In this document: positions 27,485 to 36,355 of the stretch, piece after piece
Position numbering within the stretch: position 1 is the first letter of the stretch
How the letters are laid out: each line of letters starts with the position of its first letter
Source of the DNA: Rhizobiales bacterium TMED25
Lineage (GTDB): Bacteria; Pseudomonadota; Alphaproteobacteria; Rhizobiales; TMED25
Assembly (NCBI GenBank): GCA_002168075.1
Contig: NHCE01000010.1
Location: 62,001 to 126,000 of the forward strand
Direction of reading: 5' to 3'
DNA length: 64,000 bases
Made by a program: the position numbers and the translations under genes
The notes under the pieces: model-generated
What the model saw: the letters and a program-made list of their open reading frames with translations, nothing else
Database searches by the model: none
Told to the model about the DNA's origin: nothing

Positions 27485-28684
27485 TTACATTTTTTTGTAT
27501 TTTTGCGCTTCCTCGGAACCACTTGTTGCACTTCCTTCAGAATATGAATGTGCACCAGTTCCTGCTAATTTACCATCTTTAACAATTGTGTACTCATTTC
27601 TCACTTCTTTATTTCCCATGAAACATTCGAGTATTTCTCTAACACCAGCTGCATATCTTGTTTGTGCAGATAATGAAGTACCTGAAGTATGGGGTGTCAT
27701 TCCATGATTTGGCATTGTTCGCCAAATATGATCATTTGGTGCCGGTTGTGGGAACCAAACATCACCTGCATAACCACTCAACTGGCCTGATTTAAGTGCA
27801 GACGCAATGGCTTCTCTGTTACAAATTTTCCCTCTTGCAGTATTTACAATATATGCACCTTTTTTCATTTTATTTATTAATTCTGTATCAAAAAGGTTTT
27901 CTGTTTCTGGATGTAATGGGCAATTTATTGTAACAACATCACAAACTGCAACCATAGATTCAACAGTTTCGTGAAATGTTAAATTAAGTTCTTTTTCAAT
28001 AGACTCTGGCAGTCTATGCCTATCAAAGTAGTGTAAATGCACATCAAAAGGCTTCATCTTTCTTAGAGCATCAAGTCCAATTCGACCAGCGGCAACAGTT
28101 CCGATATGCATCCCTTCAACGTCATAAGATCTTTGAACAGCATCGGCAATATTCCAACCACCTTCATTAACTATTCTGTGTTGGTTATGGTAATCTCTAA
28201 CTAATGATAAAATCATCATAACAATATGTTCTGCAACTGATCTTGAGTTGCAATAAGTTACTTCAAAAACATCAATATTATTGTCCATTGCAGCTTGTAA
28301 ATCAACATGATCTGAACCAATACCTGCTGTAATAGCAAGTTTAAGATTCTTGGCACTATCTATTTTTTCTCTTGTAAGGTAAAAAGGGAAAAATGGCTGA
28401 GATATTACAACATCTGCATCTTTTATATGATGGTTTGCTTCGCAATTATCGCCATCTTTGTCTGAAGTGACAACCAGTTCATGTCCATTTTCCTCAAGGA
28501 ATTTTCGCAGTCCCAGCTCTCCTGAAACACAACCAAGTAATTCGCCAGGGTTAAAGTCAATATTTTCTGGTGTTGGTAAAGTCTGTCCATCTGGATATCC
28601 AGTAAGTTTTGGTAGTTCAGCTAGTGGATAATTTTTTGGCATTCCGCCCTTTGGATCGTCATATAAGATACATAATACTTTCAT
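27485..28684 (-). CDS. fdh: NAD-dependent formate dehydrogenase (metal-free type)
   Basis: Oxidises formate to CO2 with reduction of NAD, in the cytoplasm and without molybdenum or iron-sulphur centres. The 399-residue protein follows the numbering of the well-studied Pseudomonas enzyme: Asn146 (YCNSRSVAEH), the nucleotide loop VAAGRIG near 198-203, Asp221 (YFDRHR, preference for NAD over NADP), Arg284 (NTARGK), Gln313 (FPQPAP) and His332 (TPHTSGTS). All catalytic residues are present. The last codons contain an A7 run (27490-27496) just before the stop, and the monooxygenase frame overlaps this end. It heads a minus-strand unit pointing away from the formyl-CoA operon at 29349. Confidence 0.96.
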   Translation of the reverse strand: MKVLCILYDDPKGGMPKNYPLAELPKLTGYPDGQTLPTPENIDFNPGELLGCVSGELGLRKFLEENGHELVVTSDKDGDNCEANHHIKDADVVISQPFFPFYLTREKIDSAKNLKLAITAGIGSDHVDLQAAMDNNIDVFEVTYCNSRSVAEHIVMMILSLVRDYHNQHRIVNEGGWNIADAVQRSYDVEGMHIGTVAAGRIGLDALRKMKPFDVHLHYFDRHRLPESIEKELNLTFHETVESMVAVCDVVTINCPLHPETENLFDTELINKMKKGAYIVNTARGKICNREAIASALKSGQLSGYAGDVWFPQPAPNDHIWRTMPNHGMTPHTSGTSLSAQTRYAAGVREILECFMGNKEVRNEYTIVKDGKLAGTGAHSYSEGSATSGSEEAQKYKKM

Positions 28685-28766
28685 TACAATAAACTTTCAT
28701 GGGTTTTTAGATTAAAATTAATGTTTCATATCATTTTTAGATACATGGAGCAAATATAATATAAAT

Positions 28767-29243
28767 TCATATTTTATATTTTCTCTTCAGAATATAATTA
28801 TTTATTATGAAAGCTTGGATAATTATTAGTAAGCATCCAGTAATAATTGGAGTTATAATAAATTCGAAAGAGTATCCACCTACAAGCACAATTATTGGAT
28901 TACCTCCTGCTGGAGGATGTGTAACATTACACGCAATCATTAAAAATATTCCCAAACCTACAGCCAATGGTATTACAATATAAATTGGAATATCAAACTG
29001 AACAATAAGAAGTCCATGGCAAATAGTACCTGCAAGGGATGTTAAAAGGTGTCCTGTAAATACATTTCGTCCTCTTGCAAAAGGAGTTTCTGGGTATCCT
29101 AACATCAAAACCATTGAGGAACCAAAGGATGCGACTAAAAATAATCCATATTCATATCCATAAGTTAAGTAGGATAATGAACCTATTATTAGTACCGAGA
29201 AAGAACCTGCTATGAGAGCTCTTTTTAGTGTTTCTTTTTCCAT
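28767..29243 (-). CDS. HPP-family membrane protein
   Basis: A small integral membrane protein of the HPP family, named for a His-Pro-Pro motif, seen here in NVTHPPAGGNP near residues 106-116. About four hydrophobic helices span the 158 residues (roughly 10-28, 32-47, 80-103 and 118-148). Some plant relatives carry nitrite; bacterial substrates are not settled. It sits between fdh (82 bases downstream) and the divergent NIPSNAP-led operon (105 bases upstream), so it could carry a small anion such as formate or oxalate, but this rests only on position. Confidence 0.8.
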   Translation of the reverse strand: MEKETLKRALIAGSFSVLIIGSLSYLTYGYEYGLFLVASFGSSMVLMLGYPETPFARGRNVFTGHLLTSLAGTICHGLLIVQFDIPIYIVIPLAVGLGIFLMIACNVTHPPAGGNPIIVLVGGYSFEFIITPIITGCLLIIIQAFIINNYILKRKYKI

Positions 29244-29348
29244 GATTTAATGCTATTCAATCGGTATAAAATTTTTTTTTATATTAGTTGTTTTAATTAT
29301 ATATACAATATTATAATGGGTATTAAAAATAGTTGAAGGAATACAAAT

Positions 29349-29663
29349 ATGATATTTGATCACAGAACCTACACAATACAACCCGGAAAAACAAATGAAT
29401 ATGTTAAAATATTTGAAGAATTTGCCTATCCGATCGCTAAAAAACATGGGTTAGAACTTACAGCATATTTTGTAAGTAAAGTAGGCCGCCTAAATCAAGT
29501 TGTCCATATATGGCAATATAATGATATTATGGAATTTGAAACACTTAGGGAAAAAAGAGATGCCGACCCTGCATGGACTTTATATAGATCCAAGATTGCT
29601 GGTATGATTGTGAATCAGGAAGATAAGTTAATGGTTGGGGCTAATTTTTCTCCTATAAAATAA
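29349..29663 (+). CDS. NIPSNAP-family protein
   Basis: A 104-residue dimeric alpha/beta-barrel-type protein of the NIPSNAP family, recognised from IFDHRTYTIQPGKTNEYVKIFE at the start and VVHIWQYNDIMEFETLR followed by the short helix RDADPAW. The biochemical role is unknown in bacteria; NIPSNAPs are often first or last in catabolic operons. It is the first gene of the plus-strand formyl-CoA unit, 33 bases before the thiamine enzyme. The 105 bases upstream are shared with the divergent HPP gene and should hold the operon promoter. Confidence 0.85.
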   Translation: MIFDHRTYTIQPGKTNEYVKIFEEFAYPIAKKHGLELTAYFVSKVGRLNQVVHIWQYNDIMEFETLREKRDADPAWTLYRSKIAGMIVNQEDKLMVGANFSPIK

Positions 29664-29696
29664 ATTTTAATTTATGAACTTAGTGAGGTATAAATT

Positions 29697-31424
29697 ATGG
29701 CAACATCAACTGAAGATATTCTGAAGAAAAGAAATCAAAAAAAAGGCTTTATTACAGGCGGTCATTTAGTTGCTCGTGCCCTAAAAAATGAAGGGGTCGA
29801 TACAATATTCACTCTTTGCGGAGGGCACATAATAGATATTTATGATGGCTGTATTGAAGAAGGAATAAAGATTATTGATTTTAGGCATGAACAGACCGCA
29901 GCTCATGCTGCTGATGGTTATGCAAGACAAACAGGAAAACTTGGGTGCTTAATTACAACTGCAGGACCAGGATTTACAAATGCAATTACAGGTATTGCAA
30001 CTGCTTTTAGATCAGAAAGTCCAGTACTTCATATTGGTGGGCAAAGTGCATTATCACAGTGGAAAATGGGAGGTTTACAAGAATTACCTCATGTCGAAAT
30101 ACTCAAGCCAATAACAAAGTTTGCATCAACGGTTATGTCAACAGAAAGAGTTGCAGAAATGGTTGCAATGGCTGCAAGGGAGTGTTTTAAAGGAGCATGT
30201 GGACCATCTTATCTTGAAATTCCAAGAGATGTTTTAGATAAGGAGATACCCATCGAAAATGCTAAAATACCAGAAAAATCAATGTATAGGGCATCAACGC
30301 ATACGCAAGCAGACCCTAAAGATATTGAAAATCTTGTAGAAATATTATCCAAATCTGAGAGGCCTGCAGTATTATTTGGACAGCAAGTTTGGCAATCAAG
30401 AAGCCATATAGAGGCTAATAGATTTGTTAAGGATTTAATGATACCGGCCTATACAAATGGAGCTAGCCGTGGAATGATAGACAGTAATTCACCCTACTCA
30501 TTTGATAGGACAAGAGGGGATGCATTTAAAGATGCAGATCTACTAATGATTGTTGGAACACCATTTGATTTTAGAATGGGATATGGTGGGCGAATATCAA
30601 AAGATATTAAATTAATCCAAATTGATCAGGACTATTCAAATATTGGAAAAAATAGAGATATAGATATTGGACTTACAGGTCATCCTGGTACAATAATGCT
30701 ACAAATTATAAATAAAATGAAAGATGTTTATAGCAAAGAAATAAAAGATAAAAGAAGTTTGTGGATTAAAAGTCTTAATGTAAAGGAAGATGAAAAATAT
30801 AAAAAATTACTTCCAATTTTTACAAATGACTCCACTCCAATACACCCATATCGAGTCGCCTATGAACTGAATGAGTTTCTTAATGATGATACTATTTTTA
30901 TAGGAGATGGTGGTGATGTTGTAACTATTTCGGCTCAAGCTGTGCGACCTCGAAACCCAGGACAATGGATGGATCCAGGAGCTTTGGGAAGCTTAGGTGT
31001 CGGAACTGGCTTCGCACTCTCTGCCAAGCTCGCAAACCCAAATAAAGAGGTGCTTTGCTATTATGGAGATGGTTCTTTTGGTATGACAGCCTTTGATATG
31101 GAGACTGCTGACCGGTTTGGTTTACCATTCATTGCAGTTATTGGAAATAATTCAGCAATGAATCAAATAAGATATGGTCAATTAGCTAAATATGGACAGC
31201 AAAAGGGTGATATTGCTAATAAGCTGGGTGATATGGAATTCTCAAAATTTACTAGCCTATGGGGTGGGCTCGGCCTTGATGTTAAAGACCCTAATAAAAT
31301 ACAATCTGCATTGGTAGAAGCAAGAAAATTTGTCAAAGAAAATAGAAAGTCAGCTATTGTAAATATTTGGGTAGATCCGAATGAGTATGCCCCTGGAACT
31401 AAAGCCCAAACTATGTATAAATGA
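29697..31424 (+). CDS. Thiamine-diphosphate enzyme, 2-hydroxyacyl-CoA lyase / oxalyl-CoA decarboxylase-like
   Basis: A 575-residue member of the pyruvate-oxidase-like ThDP family. Glu65 in DFRHEQTAAHAADG is the ThDP-activating glutamate, and GDGS at 457-460 with NN at 484-485 binds the diphosphate via Mg. Position next to frc suggests oxalyl-CoA decarboxylase, which turns oxalyl-CoA into formyl-CoA + CO2. But the active-site segment at 125-134, GGLQELPHVE, lacks the Tyr-Glu pair of that enzyme and resembles the Phe-Gln-Glu pattern of 2-hydroxyacyl-CoA lyase, which cleaves 2-hydroxyacyl-CoA to formyl-CoA plus an aldehyde. Either way the CoA product would be formyl-CoA. An acetolactate synthase is unlikely because no small subunit is near. 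The next gene begins 11 bases later behind GGAG. Confidence 0.75.
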   Translation: MATSTEDILKKRNQKKGFITGGHLVARALKNEGVDTIFTLCGGHIIDIYDGCIEEGIKIIDFRHEQTAAHAADGYARQTGKLGCLITTAGPGFTNAITGIATAFRSESPVLHIGGQSALSQWKMGGLQELPHVEILKPITKFASTVMSTERVAEMVAMAARECFKGACGPSYLEIPRDVLDKEIPIENAKIPEKSMYRASTHTQADPKDIENLVEILSKSERPAVLFGQQVWQSRSHIEANRFVKDLMIPAYTNGASRGMIDSNSPYSFDRTRGDAFKDADLLMIVGTPFDFRMGYGGRISKDIKLIQIDQDYSNIGKNRDIDIGLTGHPGTIMLQIINKMKDVYSKEIKDKRSLWIKSLNVKEDEKYKKLLPIFTNDSTPIHPYRVAYELNEFLNDDTIFIGDGGDVVTISAQAVRPRNPGQWMDPGALGSLGVGTGFALSAKLANPNKEVLCYYGDGSFGMTAFDMETADRFGLPFIAVIGNNSAMNQIRYGQLAKYGQQKGDIANKLGDMEFSKFTSLWGGLGLDVKDPNKIQSALVEARKFVKENRKSAIVNIWVDPNEYAPGTKAQTMYK

Positions 31425-31435
31425 GGAGCTAAGTA

Positions 31436-32686
31436 ATGGAAGCGTTAAAAGGCATAACAATACTAGATTTTACACATGTTCAATCAGGACCAACTTGCAC
31501 ACAACTACTTGCATGGTTTGGGGCTAATGTAATAAAAATTGAAAGACCAGGCGGTGGTGATATTACAAGATCACAATTACGTGATTTAGATGGAGTTGAC
31601 TCACTTTACTTTACGATGTTGAACCATAACAAGAAATCTATAACGCTAAATGTTAAGGACTCTTCTGGTAAGCAGGTTCTAGAAGATTTAATTAAAAAAT
31701 CTGATGTGTTCGTAGAAAACTTTGCACCAGGCACAATTGAAAGAATGGGTTATGGGTGGGAAGAAATACAAAAAATTAATCCAAAAATTATTTTAGCATC
31801 AGTAAAAGGATTTGGTCCGGGACCTTATGAGGAATGTAAAGTCTACGAAAATATTGCTCAATGTGCAGGGGGAGCTGCATCAACTACTGGTTTTCTCGAT
31901 GGACCTCCACTTGTCACCGGAGCGCAAATCGGTGACTCTGGAACAGGACTTCATCTCGCACTTGGGATAGTAACAGCATTATTCCAGAGGGAAAAATCTG
32001 GAAGAGGGCAAAGAGTAGATGTCGCAATGCAAGATGGTGTTGTTAATTTATGTAGAGTTAAACTAAGAGACTATCAGAGATTGAAAAGTGGCCCATTGAG
32101 AGAATATAGCCAATATGGAAAGGGAATACCATTTACTGATACTACACCGAGGGCTGGAAACGACTCGGGGGGTGGGCAGCCTGGTTGGATCCTAAAATGT
32201 AAAGGGTGGGAGGATGATCCTGATGCCTATGTTTACTTTATAACTCAAGCACCGGTTTGGGGTAAGATTTGTAATGTTATCGGCAAAGAAGAATGGTTAG
32301 AAGATTCGGGATACTCGACACCCGAAGCTCGACTCGATAAACTCGAATTTATCTTTGACACGATTGAAGAATGGACAAAAACAAAATCCAAACATGAAGT
32401 TATTTCTATTTGTGACCCGCTAGGTATCCCATGTGGACCTATATTATCCATGAAGGAAATTGCAAATGATGAGTCATTAAAAGCGACAGGTACAATTGTT
32501 GAGGTAGACCATCCAATCAGAGGTAAGTATACTACTGTTGGATGTCCGATAAAACTATCGGACTCGAAGGCTGATGTTAAAAGATCACCTCTGTTAGGTG
32601 AGCATAATGATGAAATTCTGAGTGATATTTTAAATTATGATGATGAAAAAATAAATAAAATTAAACAATCAGAAGCGATGAAGTGA
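31436..32686 (+). CDS. frc: Formyl-CoA:oxalate CoA-transferase (class III)
   Basis: Moves CoA between formyl-CoA and a free acid such as oxalate, releasing formate. It resembles the Oxalobacter formigenes enzyme along its whole length: [14 protein letters not shown] with Gln16, [34 protein letters not shown], the catalytic Asp167 in AQIGDSGTG (Asp169 in Oxalobacter), the glycine-rich loop SGGGQPGW and [12 protein letters not shown]. Length is 416 against 428. It follows the thiamine enzyme by 11 bases and precedes the formyltransferase-like gene by 10. This is the firmest anchor for calling the operon a formyl-CoA pathway. The acceptor acid might differ from oxalate. Confidence 0.93.
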   Translation: MEALKGITILDFTHVQSGPTCTQLLAWFGANVIKIERPGGGDITRSQLRDLDGVDSLYFTMLNHNKKSITLNVKDSSGKQVLEDLIKKSDVFVENFAPGTIERMGYGWEEIQKINPKIILASVKGFGPGPYEECKVYENIAQCAGGAASTTGFLDGPPLVTGAQIGDSGTGLHLALGIVTALFQREKSGRGQRVDVAMQDGVVNLCRVKLRDYQRLKSGPLREYSQYGKGIPFTDTTPRAGNDSGGGQPGWILKCKGWEDDPDAYVYFITQAPVWGKICNVIGKEEWLEDSGYSTPEARLDKLEFIFDTIEEWTKTKSKHEVISICDPLGIPCGPILSMKEIANDESLKATGTIVEVDHPIRGKYTTVGCPIKLSDSKADVKRSPLLGEHNDEILSDILNYDDEKINKIKQSEAMK

Positions 32687-32696
32687 TCCCAAATAA

Positions 32697-33605
32697 ATGA
32701 AGATAGTTTTACATGGTCAACAGGCATTTGGTAGTGCCGTATTGGATAGTCTAATAAGTAATAACGAAAATGTTATAGCTGTATGCTCGGCTCCAAATAA
32801 AGATAATAAGAAAATGGATCCCCTTGTTGAAAATGCTATAAAAAATGAAATCCCAGTATATCAACCTGAAAGTTGGAAAACGGAAGAAGCCTTTGATCTG
32901 ATGAAATCTTTAGATGCAGATCTATGTATTATGGCTTATGTACTTTTGATTGTTCCAAGTAGAATTTTAGATCTACCCAAATATGGCTCAATTCAATACC
33001 ACCCATCACTTTTACCAAATCATAGAGGTCCATCTTCAATAAATTGGCCTATTTCAATGGGTTCAAAGACTACTGGAATTAGTGTATTTTGGCCAGATGA
33101 TGGCCTCGATACGGGGCCAATACTCATACAAAAGCAATGTGATATTGATGAAAATGAAACACTGGGTGAATTATATTTTAATAAATTATTTCCAATGGGT
33201 ATTCAAGCAATAGAGGAGTCAATTCAATTGATTAAGGACGGTCATGCTCCAAGAATTATTCAAAATCTTGAAGATGGGTCATATGAAAGTTGGTTTGGAA
33301 AGTCGCAAGCACAAATAGAATGGTCAAAAGATATTAACGTAGTTCATGCATTAATTAGAGCAGGCGACCCTCAGCCAGGGGCATGGTCAATATTGAACGG
33401 AATAGAAGTAAAGTTATACGAGAGTATGATTTTTTCAAATGAAGATTCCGATCCAGGCCGGATATATGGAGTTGAAGAAAATTTATTAATCGGCACTAAG
33501 AATGGAATATTATCCTGCAATAAGATTAGGTCAGATGGAAACAAAGTTATGGCTTGCGATTATTGTAAGGATAATAATATTCAAATTGGTGATTATTTTA
33601 AATAA
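32697..33605 (+). CDS. 10-formyltetrahydrofolate hydrolase/formyltransferase-like protein (stand-alone)
   Basis: A 302-residue protein of the formyltransferase fold that resembles the N-terminal domain of animal 10-formyl-THF dehydrogenase (ALDH1L1), not PurU (no ACT domain) and not ordinary methionyl-tRNA formyltransferase. Catalytic His102 is in YHPSLLPNHRGPSSINW and Asp138 in DDGLDTG; Gln100 stands where Fmt has asparagine. The C-terminal ~100 residues match the oxidoreductase-linked Fmt_C-like subdomain. It lies between frc and fhs. Predicted reactions are hydrolysis of 10-formyl-THF to THF + formate, or formyl transfer between folate and another carrier; I cannot tell which from sequence. 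Confidence 0.75.
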   Translation: MKIVLHGQQAFGSAVLDSLISNNENVIAVCSAPNKDNKKMDPLVENAIKNEIPVYQPESWKTEEAFDLMKSLDADLCIMAYVLLIVPSRILDLPKYGSIQYHPSLLPNHRGPSSINWPISMGSKTTGISVFWPDDGLDTGPILIQKQCDIDENETLGELYFNKLFPMGIQAIEESIQLIKDGHAPRIIQNLEDGSYESWFGKSQAQIEWSKDINVVHALIRAGDPQPGAWSILNGIEVKLYESMIFSNEDSDPGRIYGVEENLLIGTKNGILSCNKIRSDGNKVMACDYCKDNNIQIGDYFK

Positions 33606-33626
33606 ATCAAAGAGAGATTATCAGAT

Positions 33627-35303
33627 ATGACAACAGATATTGAAATTGCAAGATTAGCAAAACCAAAAAAAATAAGTGAAGTTGCAAACAAATTAGGTAT
33701 TCCAGAAGATAAATTATTTAATTATGGTAATTATAAAGCGAAGATTTCAATTGATTACTTAGATAGTTTGAATAGTCGATCCAATGGAAAGCTAATACTT
33801 GTTACGGCGATTACTCCAACACCTGCCGGGGAAGGGAAGACAACCACTACAGTTGGTCTAGGAGATGGTCTAAATAAGCTTGGTAAAAAAGCAACAATTT
33901 GTATTAGGGAACCATCTCTTGGTCCTTGTTTTGGAATGAAAGGTGGTGCAGCAGGAGGTGGGTACTCACAAGTAATTCCCATGGAGGATATAAATTTACA
34001 TTTTACAGGCGATTTTCACGCAATTGGTATAGCTCATAATTTATTATGTGCAATGGTTGATAATCATATCTATTGGGGCAATAGCCTAAATATTGATACA
34101 AGAAGAATTTCAATCAGAAGAGCTCTTGATATGAATGAGCGCTCACTAAGAGAAATTGTTTCATCGCTTGGCGGTGTTGCGAATGGTTATCCCCGTAGTG
34201 ATGGTTTTGATATTACCGTTGCCTCAGAAGTCATGGCTATATTCTGTCTTTCTAGTAGTCTATCGGAATTAACAGACCGACTTGGTAGAATAGTTGTTGG
34301 TTACACAAGGGAAAGAGATCCAATTACAGCTAGCATGATCAGTGCAAATGATGCCATGGCTGTGCTCTTAAAAGACGCACTCATGCCAAATATAGTGCAG
34401 ACTTTGGAAGGCAGTCCAGCTTTAGTTCATGGAGGACCTTTTGCAAATATAGCTCATGGTTGTAATTCAATAATAGCTACAAAAGCGGCTCTTAAGCTAT
34501 CAGATTATGTGATCACTGAGGCTGGTTTTGGAGCTGACTTAGGTGCTGAGAAGTTTTTTAATATCAAATGTAGACAATTAGATACAAAGCCATCAGTTGC
34601 AGTCGTTGTCGCAACAGTAAGAGCTCTTAAGATGCATGGTGGTATTGAGAAAGATCAGCTTTCAAAGGAAAATATTGATGCTGTACGTCTTGGATGCTCA
34701 AACCTAATACAGCACATTGAAAATATATCAAAATTTGGTGTACCTGTTGTTGTATGTGTTAATAAATTCACAAAAGATACTGAAAATGAAATTGCAGAAA
34801 TAGGCAAGGTTTTATTAGAAAATGGTGTTGATGCCAAAGTTATACTTTCCAATCACTGGGCAAAAGGTGGTGAAGGCATTCTTGACTTATCTAACGAAAT
34901 AATTGAAATTTGTAGCAAGGAGCAATTAGATTTTAAATTTTTATATGATAAAGAAAATTCAATTATGGATAAGATAAGTGTCATATCAAAGGAAATATAC
35001 AGAGCGAATAATGTACATTTTTCTAAGAAATCATTGACACAGATAAAGGATATGGAGAAAAATGGGTTTAGCTCACTTCCCATTTGTATGGCTAAAACAC
35101 AATACTCATTTTCTACCGATCCAACTGTCAAAAATAATCCTCAAGAACATGATATAGAAATAAAAGAACTTCGGCTCTCTGCCGGCGCCGGGTTCATCGT
35201 TGCAATATCTGGCGATATTATGACGATGCCAGGACTACCAAGAGTGCCAGCAGCTGAAAAGATATATCTTGATGATCAGGGTAAGGTTGAAGGATTATTC
35301 TAA
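33627..35303 (+). CDS. fhs: Formate-tetrahydrofolate ligase
   Basis: Joins formate to tetrahydrofolate at the cost of ATP, giving 10-formyl-THF for purine, formyl-Met and C1 metabolism; the reaction is reversible. The 558-residue length is typical, and the P-loop-like [13 protein letters not shown] lies at residues 63-75. Other clear blocks are [22 protein letters not shown] and [13 protein letters not shown], and [15 protein letters not shown] at the C-terminus. It sits 21 bases downstream of the formyltransferase-like gene and 16 upstream of the PanE-family gene. With fdh nearby, the cell could route formate either to CO2 or to folate. Confidence 0.97.
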   Translation: MTTDIEIARLAKPKKISEVANKLGIPEDKLFNYGNYKAKISIDYLDSLNSRSNGKLILVTAITPTPAGEGKTTTTVGLGDGLNKLGKKATICIREPSLGPCFGMKGGAAGGGYSQVIPMEDINLHFTGDFHAIGIAHNLLCAMVDNHIYWGNSLNIDTRRISIRRALDMNERSLREIVSSLGGVANGYPRSDGFDITVASEVMAIFCLSSSLSELTDRLGRIVVGYTRERDPITASMISANDAMAVLLKDALMPNIVQTLEGSPALVHGGPFANIAHGCNSIIATKAALKLSDYVITEAGFGADLGAEKFFNIKCRQLDTKPSVAVVVATVRALKMHGGIEKDQLSKENIDAVRLGCSNLIQHIENISKFGVPVVVCVNKFTKDTENEIAEIGKVLLENGVDAKVILSNHWAKGGEGILDLSNEIIEICSKEQLDFKFLYDKENSIMDKISVISKEIYRANNVHFSKKSLTQIKDMEKNGFSSLPICMAKTQYSFSTDPTVKNNPQEHDIEIKELRLSAGAGFIVAISGDIMTMPGLPRVPAAEKIYLDDQGKVEGLF

Positions 35304-35319
35304 ATAACTTGGAGCTATA

Positions 35320-36354
35320 ATGGAAAAAATATGTATTTTAGGTGGAGGTGCAATAGGATCTTGTGTTTCAGCGTCATTAACTGAAGCAAAATTGGATGTG
35401 TGTCTTGTTGATCAGTGGGCAGCTCATATAGAAAAAATAAGAATTGATGGATTAGATGTCATAACCACCAAAGGAAAAACAAATACAAAGATAAAATCTT
35501 ACCACTTATCAGATTTTGCTCAATTACAAGATAAATTTGATTATATTTTTATGGCAGTTAAGGCTTACGATACCCAATGGGTTGCAAAATTTGCATCTGT
35601 ATATTTAAAGGAAGATGGAGTATTAATTGGCTTACAAAATGCATACAATGACGATAAAAATGTCGAAATGATAGGAAAAGATAAGGTGATTGGAGCTGTT
35701 GTTGAGTTAAGTTGTGAGATTTTCCAGCCCGGAATTGTGCAAAGAAATACTATCCCAACTGGAACATGGTTTGCTGTTGGTGAACTGGATGGGACAATAA
35801 CACCCCGCCTCAGAAATATTCAAAAGATAATGTTAAATGTTGGAAAATGTGATTTAACTGATAACATATATGGGGCTAAATGGACAAAGCTAATAGCAAA
35901 TTCAATGACATGTCCTTTTTCATCTCTAAGCCTTAAAAACTGGGAAGCAATGAAGCTGCCGGGTATGTTTGAATTTTCAGTTGGGGTTGGCAAAGAGTCA
36001 TTTAAGGTAGGTAAAGCACTAGGATATATGATTGAGCCATTATTTGGTCTAACTAATGAAGAAATTGGAAATGCAGGTGAAAATGCTGCCGAACTTGTAA
36101 TGAAAAAAATGGTACAAGACGTTGGTCCAAATGCTAGAACGCATGCAGCACAAGACCATGTAAAAGGAAGAAGAAGCGAAATTGAATTTATCAATGGAAA
36201 AGTTTCACAAGAGGGCAGGAGATTAGGTATTCCAACCCCTTTTAATGATGCTGTATGTGAGGTAGCACGTATGACACATAGTGGTGAAATACAACTTGAT
36301 CCTGATAATGTTAAACTTTTATATCAAAAACTTGAAAAAATATTAAATAAGTAA
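35320..36354 (+). CDS. PanE/ApbA-family 2-dehydropantoate 2-reductase-like protein
   Basis: An NAD(P)H-dependent reductase of the ketopantoate reductase family. The Rossmann motif LGGGAIGSCVSASL begins at residue 7, and the catalytic lysine lies in GAKWTKLIANS with the conserved asparagine. The 344-residue protein is longer than E. coli PanE (303). In pantothenate synthesis it would reduce 2-dehydropantoate to pantoate, the precursor of CoA. As the last gene of the formyl-CoA unit it may instead reduce a 2-oxo acid to the 2-hydroxy acid that feeds the thiamine lyase; that is inference from position. It meets cinA tail to tail with one base between. Confidence 0.8.
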   Translation: MEKICILGGGAIGSCVSASLTEAKLDVCLVDQWAAHIEKIRIDGLDVITTKGKTNTKIKSYHLSDFAQLQDKFDYIFMAVKAYDTQWVAKFASVYLKEDGVLIGLQNAYNDDKNVEMIGKDKVIGAVVELSCEIFQPGIVQRNTIPTGTWFAVGELDGTITPRLRNIQKIMLNVGKCDLTDNIYGAKWTKLIANSMTCPFSSLSLKNWEAMKLPGMFEFSVGVGKESFKVGKALGYMIEPLFGLTNEEIGNAGENAAELVMKKMVQDVGPNARTHAAQDHVKGRRSEIEFINGKVSQEGRRLGIPTPFNDAVCEVARMTHSGEIQLDPDNVKLLYQKLEKILNK

Positions 36355-36355
36355 A

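Noticed and set aside
29697-31424. Acetolactate synthase large subunit
   Set aside because: The ThDP fold matches, but there is no small subunit gene nearby and the frc partner points to CoA-thioester chemistry.
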